Shown here: positions 10,986 through 24,213 of the stretch, piece after piece
Layout: each line of letters opens with the position of its first letter
Numbering within the stretch: position 1 is the stretch's first letter
NCBI GenBank assembly: GCA_914767715.1
Contig: OU612073.1
Span: forward strand, 15,932,001-15,996,000
Length of the DNA stretch: 64,000 bases
Reading direction: 5' to 3'
Source of the DNA: Membranipora membranacea
Taxonomy: Eukaryota > Bryozoa > Gymnolaemata > Cheilostomatida > Membraniporidae
Notes under the pieces: generated by a model
The model's database searches: none
The model's input: only the letters and a program-made list of their open reading frames with translations
Told to the model about the DNA's origin: nothing
Made by a program: the position numbers and the translations under genes

Positions 10986-11646
10986 ATTGTGCTCATCTCT
11001 AAAAAGTCAGTGAGTGAAATTTTTTAGAATATACGCCCCTGATAGAGATACATATTTTAAATCCTAATCACATCTTCTTCACTGTTTTACTTCTGGCTAG
11101 TACTGGAAATGTGAAACGTAATTATTTCACAGGAGTCATCTCCTTTTATATCACGAGAAGGCAATAACTTGTTGATGTTTTTGATTATCTAAAATAATCC
11201 GTATCCATCATTTTTGTTGTCACCATCAGCTTGAAAAGATCTTTATCCACCTTAGAGACAATAAATACTCAGAGGAGTACAAGTGGGTAATATCTGAGAG
11301 TCATGAGATAACTTCCAGTTGCACTATATGAGGCATGAAGATGAGCCTTTGTTAAGTTTACCTGCATCAGGGAGAATTCTCCCTGCCTGCATACTCTTTG
11401 TCAACTTGTTACCTTTTGTGTGGTGGCCTTGTACTGTACAAAAAAGTATCAAGAGTATTAGGGAGCCAATCTATATAATATCTTGTGGAGTCACAGGCCA
11501 CAAACAACTTGGACGCATGACAAGACAGAATAACATATCACCAAGTTTTTATCAAGTGGCTATTTCGATCCTTCCCAGATATACAATGCATCAAGCATCA
11601 TTTTAGTGAACTCATTCAACAACTTGCAATTCTCATTCTCACACAG
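10986..11646. other. Intergenic, no supported gene
   Basis: The open frame at 11319-11606 has no recognisable domain. The last 40 bases before 11647 resemble the intron end preceding the homologous exon at 15532 (AACAACTTGC...TTCTCAC(A/G)CAG), showing that the duplication includes intron sequence. Confidence 0.5.
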
Positions 11647-11828
11647 GACCATCAGACAGCCCACAGAAAAACACAGGGAACAACAAATCTACAACTCACC
11701 TACAGATATTTATTCGAATGTGAAATCCCTGTATATTTGCCAGGTTATGGGGATAATTGCTTGGGCGAGTGTAGAAATGGGAAAAACTGTAACAAACTGC
11801 CCTCGTCAGAAAACATTGCAGCTGGCAG
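11647..11828 (+). pseudogene. Orphan duplicate of CHST15-like gene exon 2
   Basis: A 182-base exon with acceptor AG at 11645-11646 and donor GTGAG, the same length and phase as exon 2 of the gene at 14550-22711. Its open frame begins DHQTAHRKTQGTTNLQ and includes CEIPVYLPGY and the Cys-containing NCLGECRNGKNCNK, ending IAAGR. It is intact but lies 2.7 kb upstream of the only recognisable first exon, and no partner first or third exon is recognisable nearby. It is either a remnant of a lost tandem gene or an exon used from a start I cannot see. Confidence 0.6.
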
Positions 11829-14549
11829 GTGAGTTGTTTTTTGTTTCAAAAGTTTCTATTTTGTAAAATAAAAGTGTTGTTCTCAGCCTCCTCAGTAGAT
11901 TTCCAAAGGAAAATATTTTAATATCTTATTATTATATATTTACTTTATGAAGCACAAATAAATTAATTGCCTTCTTATTATGAAGTCTGATCAATTAATT
12001 GGTTGTCCAATGTATTGGCAATGTAAACTCGGATTATAATAGTATGTGATAATTAAAACACAAATAAATGACATTCTTTGATTAGGATATGAATGCAGAT
12101 CAAAATCCCGTACCCCTGCTGTGCGACATTAGCTTTCATTGCCGCCGTCCTAGCTTCATGACAATTTTATACCTCATAATTCAGAGGTGCTTATATTATT
12201 AAAATTCTTTACTTTGAGGCACCAACAGGAGGACAAGGTCATTGACTCATGCAATGCTATTTAAATATTTCAAATTTTGGGTTGAAATAGCGATAACGTT
12301 TTCTCTTCAATTTTTGATTCCATCTCGGTCCTCCTGTAGTATTCATGACAATAATGATGACACCCGGGCACGGAGAGAAAAAATACAGTTTCTCAACCAG
12401 ATAGGGTTTTGGTTATATATAATGGGACAAATCTACGATGAACTAAATAACAGGTCTGGTCAGCATCAAAGTCATATCTCTTACGTTTGCTTCTCAGAAG
12501 GGATAACTTCACTGAAAATGACAGTTTTAGCTCATTATTTTCTGACGAATGCGGAGGAATAATTGAACAATAGAACTAAGGGATAAATCCAAGAGTTAAC
12601 TATGATGTGTTAGAGGCTGGTGATACACTCTAACCATTAAGTGTTGAAAATTGATACCAAAATATTTCCAGCAAACAAAATGCAGATACGTTCTCAGCAG
12701 TAAGGTAGGATAGGGTTGGTGACTGTATCCAAGCACTGTGTTACGAAGGATGTTGCGGTCAAGATAGCATATGGGTGGTGACTGCGCTAATCCAGAGGTG
12801 TAGTTAAGGATGTAGAGACAGATTGTTGACAGATGTATTTGATTGGTCAAATTGCAGCTACTCCACAACAGATATAAGTGCTCTGGAACGGTAGCACAAT
12901 AACTATGACAATAACTCCAAGGAGGCCAATTAAGGTTATGTCTTAGACCAATCCAAAATTTGTGGACACACAATTTTTTTGGAGGTTGTCACATACATAG
13001 CTCCCAGATTCTTCAATGCAAATCAAGCTTGCATGCATTTTGTACCACAGAAAAAACGATAAATATTATTTCTATGCTTGCAATAATGGTCTTCCGACCA
13101 GCATTTTTGGTGTTATGCATAAGTGTAACAAAAAGTAGCTGTCTTTGATGGTCTATATGCATAGGAAAATCTTAGAGGACTGTTTAAAACCCCAGAATAT
13201 TTGTTATCGATGAAGTTGAGGACTACTGAAGGCCTAAAGCAATATGATTATAGTCTGGCAGCTAGCTCCTGAGTAGTATTGCAATAAATTTGTACATGTG
13301 TGACAAATCATAACACTTCAGGGTAAAAATTATGTATAGCGTTAGAAATAGTCTCCCTACTCATCGATGTGGTATTTATGTAGGATGTACTGTACAAGTC
13401 CAACATACTACTGCCTCTTTCTACTTTAGAGGCTGAATTTCTCAACAATAGTTTAATAATGAAATGATCTACTACTGAACAAATTCAAAGTATATTTTTA
13501 ATAAACATACATATAATTTTTTCCCAAAAATGTAAAAATATTTCGTTACTGCAGAACTAGCCGCCATATTATCATATTGCTCGGGTCTTTTGGTGTCCTT
13601 CAAATTAATTTTAATGAAAAATAAACAGCCATGAAAACTCAGTTTAAATTGATCAATGGTCCCCATGATCTCAATTCACAAGCCCTTTATTCAATTTTCT
13701 AAAGAAATATATAGTATAATAGCTTGTTCTCAGAAAGATGTTGTAGAAATGCTTGTTCTCTTGTTACTGGACATTAATGAAATCAACGAAACATGAAATA
13801 ACTCTATTCTTTCGGCAGTGGGCGTAGTGAGGCATTGTTGCGATATGTATTGCATGTTATAATTCCTGGATTTTGCGTCATTGAGATTGAGTTTTGACCG
13901 CTTAAGGTGCCACCCTCCTCAACTACTTGCAGTGATTAAGAGCTGTCCTCAATCTAGAAAGATTGGAACTTCTGAGTGTCAACTGCATATTTTAGAAGGA
14001 TTTTTAAAGTTTTGATACACCACAGACACCATTGTGAGTTACTATAATTAACATTTAGAGCTATTTATTGTTTGGATGTAAAACTCCGGTCGGATTTAGT
14101 GTTCTCAAGGAAAACGACTGCCTTGTCAGAAGATTTAAATTTTGTTATCATCATTTTCAAGTGAGTGTAGAATCTTTGTAAATGATCTGCTGATCATAGT
14201 ATACTGGGGCGTCACGGTTGGATACTTTGATAGTATAAGTTAGGTTCATAAAAGTTTTTGAGACAAAACCGTTTAGAATTTTGCATAATGATATGAGTTT
14301 ATAGGCTTGATTGAAGGCATTTGATATTTACAGCATCCATTTTTTTCTATTTTGATTAAATTCCAAGCAGAATCAACCAATTATTTTACTTTCCCAACAT
14401 ATTGTACACATTTTTAATGCTCGTTTCTACTCTTTTCTGTTTTCTGTGTGTTAAAAATCCACAATATCTCAAACCAATTGCCTAATGCCCTAATAAACAA
14501 TAAATATTTTGGTAATTGTAGGCTCGTCAAGCTGACAAAAATAAAAACC
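11829..14549. other. Intergenic, no supported gene
   Basis: Contains open frames of up to 125 codons (12596-12973 minus, 12242-12562 plus) without recognisable motifs. A short hydrophobic stretch in another minus-strand frame near 12900-12940 has no splice context. Just before 14550 an acceptor-like TTGTAG at about 14520 suggests the CHST15-like gene has an upstream 5' UTR exon. Confidence 0.45.
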
Positions 14550-17500
14550 ATGCTAGCTGATATAGGACGAAAGAAATTGGTCGTGCTTGTGGTCGGTCTG
14601 GTCGCTGTGGGTCTGATTTTCAAGGCTGTGAAGGAAAAGTCACCTACGACTAGCAAAGACAGCAATAAATGGGATATTCATATATATGAGGTGAGATTAG
14701 ATCATTTCCATGAACTTAGTTTTAGCTGGGTATTCTTTTAATTACCTGCGATTACTAATAACCTTCAATGTGACACAAACCGGCTGTCTGGCTAAAGGGG
14801 GGAAGCTTTCGGTTGTGGTGTAAGGCGTTGTATCTGATGCTAATTCTGGATGAAGAGCTGCCTTTTTAGTGTAACTTTAAAGTGGTACATGATATAAAGT
14901 GTGACAGGTTGAAAGTGAAAATGTATCGATTTACGGGGCCTCTAATGTAAATACTGTTGTTGATTTTAGAATGCTCTCTCTTAATGAGCATCATTTGTAA
15001 ATTTTATCTGAGGGTTCGATTTTATCAGTTATGATACAGAATGCTATACAAAAACAATTAATCAATCAATAACCCGAAATAGTAATCAAGGGGTTATAAA
15101 TAGTAAACCATAACCACTGGGGGGTGAGATTAGATAACTTATAAACCTGTATTGCTATATTAAGTATACTAGGTGTGGTTAGCCTGTGCATAGCAGGCAT
15201 GTGTATGGGTAGGTTTTGTATTCATCTAATTTTATCGCATTTAATGGAAATAAGTTGGGTCAGGTTGAATAACGGTACATCACACAACCTCCGTTGCTAA
15301 GTTTATCCTATTTCCGATTCTCTATGTCTTAACTGGTGGATGGAAAACAACAATTACCCGAATTCGACAGGGCAGATCTGAATTGTATTCGAATAATTAT
15401 TTTGATAAATATTATGCTTCGGTTTGTCCTTGTGATATTTGCCCTGTCTGTATTCAGAAATATAGAATTAAGAGTTCAAAGAGCAGTGGCGTCTACATCA
15501 TTAACAACTTGCTATTTTCATTTTCACGCAGGACCATCAGACGGCCCAAAGAAAAATACGGGGAACCACAAACCTACAAGTCACCTACAGAGATTTATCT
15601 GTATGTGAAATCCCTGTATATTTGCCAGAATACAAGGCTAATTGCTGGGGCGAGTGTAGGTACGAGAAAAGCTGCAATAAACCGCCGACGTCAGAAGATA
15701 TTGCTGCTGGCAGGTGAGCCGCTTTTTGTTATTGTTTAATTTATGTTTGTAACACTTATTAGCCTATCTCGCCGTGATAAATTCAATCCACTTCGCATAC
15801 TCGTGCTCACAAAATGGATTAGGTGTGTTTCCTAAACATTTCCAAGTTCAATTGATGTTTTAAAACAACATATAAAAAATGCTGTCAAACAAAAGGACAA
15901 AGTAAATTCTACGAATCGGGAACAGTTTACTTTTCTATTGTATTCATGCTACAATGGGTGGTTCTCAAAAGTTAATTTGATCTATTCATGCTATTCATTT
16001 CATTCACACAATAGGAAAGTTAAGCGGGCTGATGAACTCCCTCCCTATCTTCTGTCAGACAGGCATATGTGAGCCAGTTACCGTTCCTAGAGCTTAAGCG
16101 CATTCATGACGCTTAGTTACAAAAAACAATCTCAGGTTCTCAAGACTCAAAGGTCAAAAAATGTCTTGCAACAGTATTACAAGCTTGGAAAATCGTCCAT
16201 TGATTTTAAACTTCTAGGATTTATCATGCAAAACTTGAGCCAGCTCGAAATACCCATACTTGTGGTTCATAATTTTAGAACTTTTGCAACTTATTCCAAG
16301 ACACAAAATTTGTAGGCCACCTATAATATCTTTTAGATCTTTTCAGTAGATTGTTGACAAAGATGATTCTACCTTATGCCGAGCTAATCATATATAAAGA
16401 ACAAATGTTATTACTTGCTCGTATGATATCAAACGGAAGCCAGCCCATCCATAACTAGCGGCTGCGCTAAAACTACTGACCAGAACTACTAATTTCCCAA
16501 TGAACTATATCTTTTGAGCTTGTAATTTAAGTTTATTTAGATATCTCTAATGATCATCATCATATGATCACCATTATCAGGTTTACAAGATTATCTGCTT
16601 CATCTGGATGAGGGGGAGAAAGGAAACACGAAACAATTCCTATTGGCAGCATTAAAAGTTGTGGAAATAAGATCAGCAATATAGACGTTATTTTACATGC
16701 AACTACAAGGGCTCCAACTATTGAGACTGTGCTGTGAAATTGTAAATTAAGAATTCCAAATATTTGTCCTGAAATCTTTCTCTAACATAGTCCATGTAAT
16801 TCTAGCTGAGATCGTCCATCGAAAGATTTTCATCATGAAACATTGACATGCATGGACCGGACGGGCAGACAGGCAGAGAGGCGGTACATACTGTGCATAT
16901 ATCAATACATTTGAATAAAACAAGAGTGTTTGAATAAATTATGTGATAATCTTCCATTATGCTTAGAATATAAACAGTTTTAAATTTGATTTTTCCCTCA
17001 TTTTACATGAGTTATAATCAAAACATAAAATTGATGGCAACAAGCTACTGAATCAGTCACAGTTTTCAAATTCGAAATCCATTTAAAACCATATTGACTT
17101 GGAAAAATTAAAAATAATGCTGTCGTCTGCAAATGGATGAGACACACCCGATGAATGGGAGCAATTGAGCCGGAATAGTGAGTAGCGGCTAGCTTGCCAG
17201 CGTAATCAAATGTTTCTTTTTAGGGGATGGTGAGATGTGGAAATGGCAGTGTCGGTTATCGATGCTACTATGACAATAAAAATTGAACTTAATTCTTTAT
17301 TTCCCCATTTTCATGGCAAATATTAGTCTTTTCACATTTCCCAAGAAATATAACTATCTGACTGGTTGCTTAAATAGTTATACTGGCTGTTATAGGGGTC
17401 CTTGACAATGTTTGCTCCACCAATACCAGTTCAAATTGACTATAAAATAATGTGACTAAGTTATTATCATTGCGAAAAATTTGCTGAAAAAGCTCTACAA

Positions 17501-20500
17501 AATTCTGAAGGTCTGACCAGGGAGAAAGGAATTCTATTCTATTCAGGAATTACACAACCCTGCGGTGTCAGATGACAAACCTTGAGTAGAAGGTCCGACA
17601 CAGCAAGTTTGCATTCATTGAATTGGCATCAGGCCAATTTCATTGTATGACAAAATATCAGCTCTGATTGTAGGCAAAAACTAACCTAGGTTCTTGGTAG
17701 TTATTTGTTGTGACGGGTACATCACAGCTGCATCACAAAACCTTGCCCTGAGACTTCAAATTGAGCTAGAAATCAGCTAGAAATGCAACTTGAATATTTT
17801 GGTTTCAAGGAACAAACAGAAAACTTTATTAATTGTATTCATATCAAATCATAATAAATTGCCAAAAATCATACTGATAAACAATGATGATACCGAGAAT
17901 GCACTGCCGAACTAGTGTTGTTTAATCTAGTTAATTATGTTAAATTTGATGTGTGTACCATACCTATTTCAATAAATAGCGAAGTATTTCTCTTTCAATC
18001 GAATCAGATGTCCAAAGCAGGCGTTGCCAAGGACACCTATAACAGCCCGGTTTTAAAGTGTGAGCAACCAGTATAATAGTTAAATTTCGTTTAAAACAAA
18101 TTTAAATAGTGCATAGGATTAATCCTATATGAAATAACTAATGTTTTCTCATGAAATATCAAATTAAGTTTAATTGTATTGCCCTAGTAGCATCAATAAC
18201 AGACACCTCAAATAACAGTTTTAACAATCAATCTGTAAAGCTTCGGAAGTGGGATTTAAACTAACAACCCCTGGTCTAGCAGTAAGAAGCAAGATCACAA
18301 ACGATTGTCACTTCTAAACATCCCCTAACTAGAAATAGTTGATCGCGCTATAAATCAAGCCGTAATTCACTATTTGGGGTCATTTGCTCTTATTCCATGA
18401 TCACATACTAATCCACACTTGCAAACCTGTTTACCACAGATTAAGGCTATTGAATCCTACATGGCCCATTGCTTTGACCTCTGGCGGTAGTGTATGACAA
18501 TCTGGACGGCTCAGACAGAAACCTATGTGTCTTACCCATCCATCGATTTTGAGTTTGAAAACTGTGATTCATAAGATTGTTGTCATCAAATTGCTAGTTT
18601 GCTAGAATGAGGGCAAAATAAATTTTTCTAACTGTTTATATACTAAGCTAAACGTTATGGCAGATTATTACATTATTCCCTCCTATCACTCCTGATTTAT
18701 CTTTATATATTGATATATGCGCAGTATGTACTGCCCCTCTGCCTGCCTGCCCTTTCCCATCTATACCTATCTATGTTTCGAGATGAAAATCTTTGGATTG
18801 ACGACCTCAGCTAAAAAACAAGGATGGACCTGAATGGGAAAGATTTTGAGACAAATGTTGTGCACCTTATTGGCAGTCCGGGTTGGCAAAATTTCTTTGG
18901 CAAAATTTGATTGGCAAAATGAAAATGTCAAAATCTCATTAAAAAAATGTGATTGGCAAATTTTAATTGACAAAATATTGTTGGCAAATTACATTGGCAA
19001 AATCTCTTTGGTGAAATATGATTGGCGGATTGTAATAGGCAAAACATAGCTTTGGCAAAAACTACATACAGGAACTGAGCTGAAATAACTTACTTCTCGA
19101 TCATATAATTATAGTCCTCATTGCTGCTTCCATGTTTAAAGTCACTCATAATTTGCTGCAATATTTTAGAGCAAGATTGGTATGCTTTGAGAACTTCTCT
19201 CTGATAGGAGTCAGGAAAGCTGGTACAACAGACATTTCCAGATGGTTCAAAAAGCTTGAAAATGTTTTCGCCAATAAGAACGGTAATCCAAAAAGCATTG
19301 TGCCAAGCGTAAGTGCAATCTATCTTCTATTTTGTAAACCTATTAATGATCTTTTTTATCAATTTCTGCAAAGAAAAGGGCTAGGGGAAGATAATTCATT
19401 ATCCAATCGATTTAGCAAGCCTAAAAAAAATGTGTACTCGTGTCTTAATGCGAACAATTTGCATCATATACCAAAGGCTTGAATGCAGCAAAAACTCCCA
19501 CATATACTTATACACTTTTACTGTTTTGGAACTATTAGAAGTTCTTGCCTGCTGAATTAAGATCTGAAGACCTCTGAAAATGTTCCATGAGAGTCAATCC
19601 GGTATTGTTATTCCAATACAGGATCGCTAGTATCGACCTGTCTTCATTGGTTAAAATTTTTGTATTACTGAGAAACAAAATACCTTAGCAGGTTAAACTC
19701 TTTAAATTGTAGGATTATTATATTGGGAAAGAATGTCCAAAGGAATTCTTTTCGTGAAAATTTCCTGATGCGAGCAAGATTACCACCGCTGACAGAATTT
19801 ATCAACGTGGTCCAGGTAAGTGGCAATTTTTCCACCTTTGCTTGTCCTTATTCACTAACAGCCTTTCAGTTCGACCAAGGACTACTCCTGGGTTAGATAG
19901 GCTACATTCTAACAACCTGCCAGCTGACAGTTTGTTGTTTATCTTTTTCCTTCTCAATCATTTCAATTATCGAGTTGGCACCATTAAATACTTAGAAAAT
20001 AGCACATGTTCAACAAAAACCAGACAACTTTCCTTCAGAGCTTACATTTTGGCTGTAAAAGCATGCGGTGACTGAGCTATAAACCAGATGGAAAATCATT
20101 GAAAAATGGAAGTTACGCTTGTATAAGGTACACCCATAGACTTAATATACTACTTAATATACTACTTAATACACCCATAGACTTAATATATTAAGTCTAT
20201 GGGTACATCTATACCATCCCATTTCTTTTGTTTCTTTCTAGGTATACTATTGGGCAGCCATAGTTACGATAAGAATGCTACTCACATGGTTGTCTCTCCT
20301 GTCTCACAGTACTTAGGATTTATGTCCACCCCAGACACAAAGTTTCACATTCAACTCCGCCATCCGACTGAGAGGTAAGTTTATAGAAGCTCTATGCATT
20401 GTCTCAGTTGTCACCACTGATACATATTAATGGATAATGGGGACGTAATTGACCCAAACTTCCATTAATAATAATATGAACTTTGTTTTCACTGATTAGG

Positions 20501-22711
20501 TTTATTGTGACCAATAAACATCAACGGTCATGCGTGACAGTTAAGAATAAATTTATAACTTAAGTGATCCTCTATCAGCTATAAATAATAAATCATGATT
20601 ATTTGAAAATTAAATTTTACATGGAATGATCGATCACACAAAATCATTGAAAAAGTGAAGATGAAAAAGCTATCTGATGAGGCTAATAGGGAAATTGTTT
20701 TTTAAAAGAATTTTTTAAGCAGACTGTTTTCCTAGCAGAGCTGTTCCGCTCTTTGGTCTGACAAGGTCTCATTGCAAACATAGTTGTTGCAATCATCCCA
20801 TGTACATATAGGTTGTGGTTTGTGTAATTTTTTACATTTTCCAACTTATCGCAGAAGCTGACAACTCCAATTTATCAATTGCCATTTTTGATAGTTTAAT
20901 TGATGCCAGTTAATTTTTGCCTTTACATGCAATATCCTATCAATATGAATGGACCAATATTCGGCAAGACAGTGCTTGAAAATTTTAGTTTGCTTGGTAG
21001 TAGTCTTACTAAATTTGACCTTTCAGCCACTGATTTTACTGCTTCTACATTACAAGTTCACCTGCAAAACTACAACATTCTCTTTGTTATGACATCTCAC
21101 CAGTTGAGTCAGACAGCTCCTTGTCATTAATATAAGCTACTTCTTTGCCGTTACAGAGCGATATCATATCCATATCAATGGCACAGAGATGGTAAAATAT
21201 TTAAGAAGATACCGCTAGAGAATTTCACCTCAGACATAACAGATCATATACTTTTAGGATTGTTGAGGGACATGGAAGAATGTATTAAGCTTTATGGAGA
21301 GTTAGGATGTCTTTATCAGACACACGGACATGATTGGGTACTTCCTGTAAGTTACCGAGATAATTTTGTTATAGTTTTGCTATAGTTTTGTTATAGTTTC
21401 GTTATAATTTTGTATAGTTTAGTTATAGTTTTGTGATAGTTTTCTTATAGTTTTCTTATAGTTTTCTTATAGTTTTGTTTTAGTTCTAGTATATTAATGC
21501 AAATAACATCTAAATACCCGTCAGGTCGAAACTATTCACACTATTTTTGAGTTCACAGATCCAAGTACCAATGAACTTTTTCCTAGAATAATTTTCCCGT
21601 AAATTATCTTGACTAGTATTGATTCTGTTAAAGCCTTCAAAATAAGACCAGGAAGGGAACTAGAATACTCTCTGAAGCTATGTTAAAAAATATTGGTTAA
21701 AATCGCAAGACGAAGTTATTCACCGCATCCCGAATAATGGGCGATGAAATAGGGAAGCCTTAAGGGCAAGGCTACAATGTCTGCGCCAATATGCTCACAG
21801 TTTGAAGGCAGGTCGGAGTGCACATTGGGTCTAACCAATCCCAGTAGTTCATGGACTTCAGTGGGATCAAAAATCATGAACTTTACCACTTGCACGCAGA
21901 AGAGTATGACTGTGAATGATGTTATAACACATTCATCGCTGATATAGAATTATGTGAATTTTATAACCTTTTATTTTGTTTTTCAGAATTTACTGAAGCA
22001 CAGTCTTTATGTTCTATACATCGAAGAGGCTTTCAAGTTTATCCCACAAGAACAGTTTATAATAACAACAATGGAAGAATATAAAAAAAATGAGGTAAGA
22101 GTTTTATTTTTAGACATTCTGCTTGTTATAGATTTCAAGTTTCTTCTCAAGATAAATGATTTATAGGAAGATCTATATAATTATATATAACTCCACTAAA
22201 TGTGGATTTATAGAGCGTAGAAGAATTTTTTTCTCCCTGGTCTTATGTCAGAAGAGGGTATTGCTTGCTGAAGGAAGTGCAGAAGTGTAATCCACAAGAA
22301 AATGTTACATATGTTTCTTACCTGGTCATCTGGAATAACCAACCAACATATGTATTTTTGCTTTAAAATTTGTTCCAACCCTTATACAAACTATAATTTT
22401 CCTACACAAACTTTCAAAAATTTCTATCCTTCAGGTTTATAGAGCAGTCATTTATCTAGCAGTTATTACTTATAATATCAATTTATTTTTGATTCCAGAC
22501 ACAAGTTATGATGGGAGTTCTGAGGCATTTCGGAATCGAATACCATCACAGTGCTTTCCTCGATGAACAGGCTGAGAAAGTCGAAAACAAAGGGAAGAAA
22601 AACCCAATTAGCCGTAGAGTATTAAAAGCCTTGGATGACTTTTTCATGCCTTACAATGAAAGGCTGGCAAAGATTCTTAATGATGATAAATTTCTTTACC
22701 TGCGCCACTAA
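14550..22711 (+). CDS. CHST15-like (GalNAc4S-6ST family) sulfotransferase with in-frame TGA
   Basis: Eight exons join in phase: 14550-14690, 15532-15713, 19170-19308, 19713-19815, 20242-20374, 21157-21346, 21987-22094 and 22499-22711, 403 codons with stop. Predicted type II Golgi protein: short basic N-terminus and one transmembrane anchor (about residues 9-25), a Cys-containing stem (IPVYLPEYKANCWGEC), then a PAPS-dependent sulfotransferase domain. The 5'-phosphosulfate loop is LIGVRKAGTTD (about 119-129). The 3'-phosphate motif is LRHPTERAIS (Arg228, Ser236). The C-terminal IEEAFKFIPQEQF and FFMPYNERLAKIL match the CHST15 family by recall, which adds sulfate at GalNAc-4-sulfate in chondroitin. 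Codon 169 (19755-19757) is TGA in an otherwise open exon, so this allele may be a pseudogene. Start chosen at the ATG just before the anchor. Confidence 0.75.
15714..19169 (+). other. Large intron 2 of the CHST15-like gene
   Basis: About 3.4 kb with phase-2 borders (AG|GTGAG ... TTTTAG). No exon is recognised inside. It contains a degenerate minisatellite at about 18880-19070. The open frames at 16106-16315 and 18767-18973 have no support. Confidence 0.6.
18880..19070. repeat. Degenerate minisatellite, ATTGGCAAAAT-type unit
   Basis: About a dozen variants of (T)TGGCAAAAT separated by 6-10 bases (TTGGCAAAATTTC, ATTGGCAAAATGAAAA, ATTGACAAAATATTG, TTGGCAAATTACA, TAGGCAAAACATAG). It lies near the 3' end of intron 2, about 100 bases before exon 3. 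Confidence 0.75.
20173..20204. repeat. Perfect 32-base palindrome in intron
   Basis: ACCCATAGACTTAATA followed immediately by its exact reverse complement TATTAAGTCTATGGGT. A third copy of the half-site (ACACCCATAGACTTAATATAC) lies about 40 bases upstream, separated by TACTTAATA repeats. It sits 37 bases before exon 5 of the CHST15-like gene. Confidence 0.9.
21358..21490. repeat. Intronic tandem repeat, TTATAGTTTTG unit
   Basis: About eleven degenerate copies of an 11-base unit (TTATAGTTTTG / TTATAGTTTTC) immediately downstream of the exon 6 donor at 21346. Confidence 0.85.
21775..21905 (-). repeat. Decayed SINE fragment (same family as 39130-39345)
   Basis: On the minus strand TTGATCCCACTGAAGTCCA...GTGCACTCCGACCTGC aligns with TTGAATCCCACTCAGTCCA...GTGCGCTCTGACCTGC of the copy at 39130-39345. 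The A-box half is poorly preserved. It lies within intron 6 of the CHST15-like gene. Confidence 0.6.
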
Positions 22712-24213
22712 CGTACAATACGGTAGACTTTGATTGTCAATAACTGGAACTGATAAGATCAGAGACCTTACTGAACAGATGCATAACAGTTTGGCTCAGG
22801 TGGTCAGATCGATGTAGTTGACTTGGTTCAATTTTCAGAGTAATGTAAGCCCAGATTTCTTTACCTGCAGCACTAACACTAAAGACTTCAATTTTCAATA
22901 ACAAGACATTATTAATTTCTGCAGAATACAGAAACTTGAGCGATGAGAAACTCTTTATTATATGATATCGTTAAAGATCATGGGTGGGGTAACTGGCTGC
23001 TATTCTCCTGTGCTTTTTATGACTCAAAGTATTTGACCTATGACTCTCCTTGTTTTGAAAATATAAGACAGGTTGAAATTGGAGTTATGCCCTCCTTGTT
23101 CAAAATATTTATAATTGATATAATATACCGATGATGGTGTATTGATATAATATATTGATATTTTATTGTTGTTTTGTTCAAACTAACGAAATACACAAGC
23201 AGTGTTTTCCTTTTGATTGCGTCCAGTGTGTAAAGATGGTATTCCCTTTTTGGAGGTGCTTAGGTTATGATGTTTCTGTCCTCAAAATTATTTTTCGTTA
23301 TTAGCATGATCATCAACTGGAAAATGTTAATGATGGTTACTGCTGCTTTTGCATTATTAGCCAATATAATGATAATACTAGAATGGTGTTCGAATATCAG
23401 GTAACTTTTTTGTGATTTCTTCCAGTTGTATGGATGCGAAAAAAGGGTTCTCTTCACAATCAGAAAATATTATAGTTTATCTTCCTCCTCATATATAGTT
23501 TAGTTTATTGAAGCATTCAGTATCAAATATTGATAAAAACAAATGTGCACAATGTTAGAATTATGTAGAAACTACTAAAAAAAATATGGCATAGAAAAAA
23601 AAAAGATCAGAGGTTATTAAAATACTTCATAAAAAATTGAAAAAAGAATTGGCACATTTAGCAGTTCTACACAGGTTTGGTCTAAAAGTGGTAGGCTTAT
23701 GAGAGTATATTCTAGCAGTATTTCGTTTAATACAGTTAAAAAGAGAAAGCAATGATAATGTTAAAAATAATTGACAACCACACAGAAAATCAATATTACA
23801 TACACAAATACCACATCGACTTTTAGATGTCTGTGCCAGCAGACATGACAATGTTGTTCGTGCCTGACCATTAGATGTCATCCATCAATGTTCATCCACC
23901 GGACATCATTGGGTAAAGTTTCGTTCATTGTCCGCTATCATTATCTATATCCTTCATGTGCGTCCAGTATTGGGCCGTCATCTGGGGGGGGGGGGAGCGA
24001 GACTCGGAGGGCTCAGACTAGTTCAGTCTATTATGATTTTATATCAGTGGTTACATCAGGGAGTTTGGGACCTGGTTACATCATATTATGTTGTAACACT
24101 TTGGAGTTGTGCAAACTTGTTATGTCTTTAATACCTGCAGTTTCAGTTTTCCTAGATATCAATCAACTTATTATTATCAATCAATTGCATTGGTCTTTAT
24201 CTAGTGTGAAGAC
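22712..24213. other. Intergenic; short duplication of the exon 8 end
   Basis: No gene is seen. About 22855-22905 repeats the last coding bases and stop of the preceding gene plus its 3' flank (ATTTCTTTACCTGC-GCCACTAAC against ATTTCTTTACCTGC-AGCACTAAC). A G-run of about 12 bases occurs near 23986-23997 before a GC-rich segment with GAGGGCTCAGACTAG, a motif also found near 29345 and 41855. Confidence 0.5.

Noticed and set aside
12242-12562. 106-codon plus-strand open frame
   Set aside because: No recognisable domain or splice sites. It does not match the third exon expected after the orphan exon at 11647.
12596-12973. 125-codon minus-strand open frame, and a hydrophobic stretch in another frame near 12900-12940
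   Set aside because: The frame looks random. The hydrophobic stretch is flanked by stops without usable splice sites, so I could not tie it to a gene.
18880-19070. CRISPR-like array
   Set aside because: Units are short and degenerate with no uniform spacers, and the host is an animal.
19755-19757. TGA as a selenocysteine codon
   Set aside because: I saw no SECIS-like structure by eye, and the sulfotransferase family is not known to use selenocysteine. A nonsense change is simpler.
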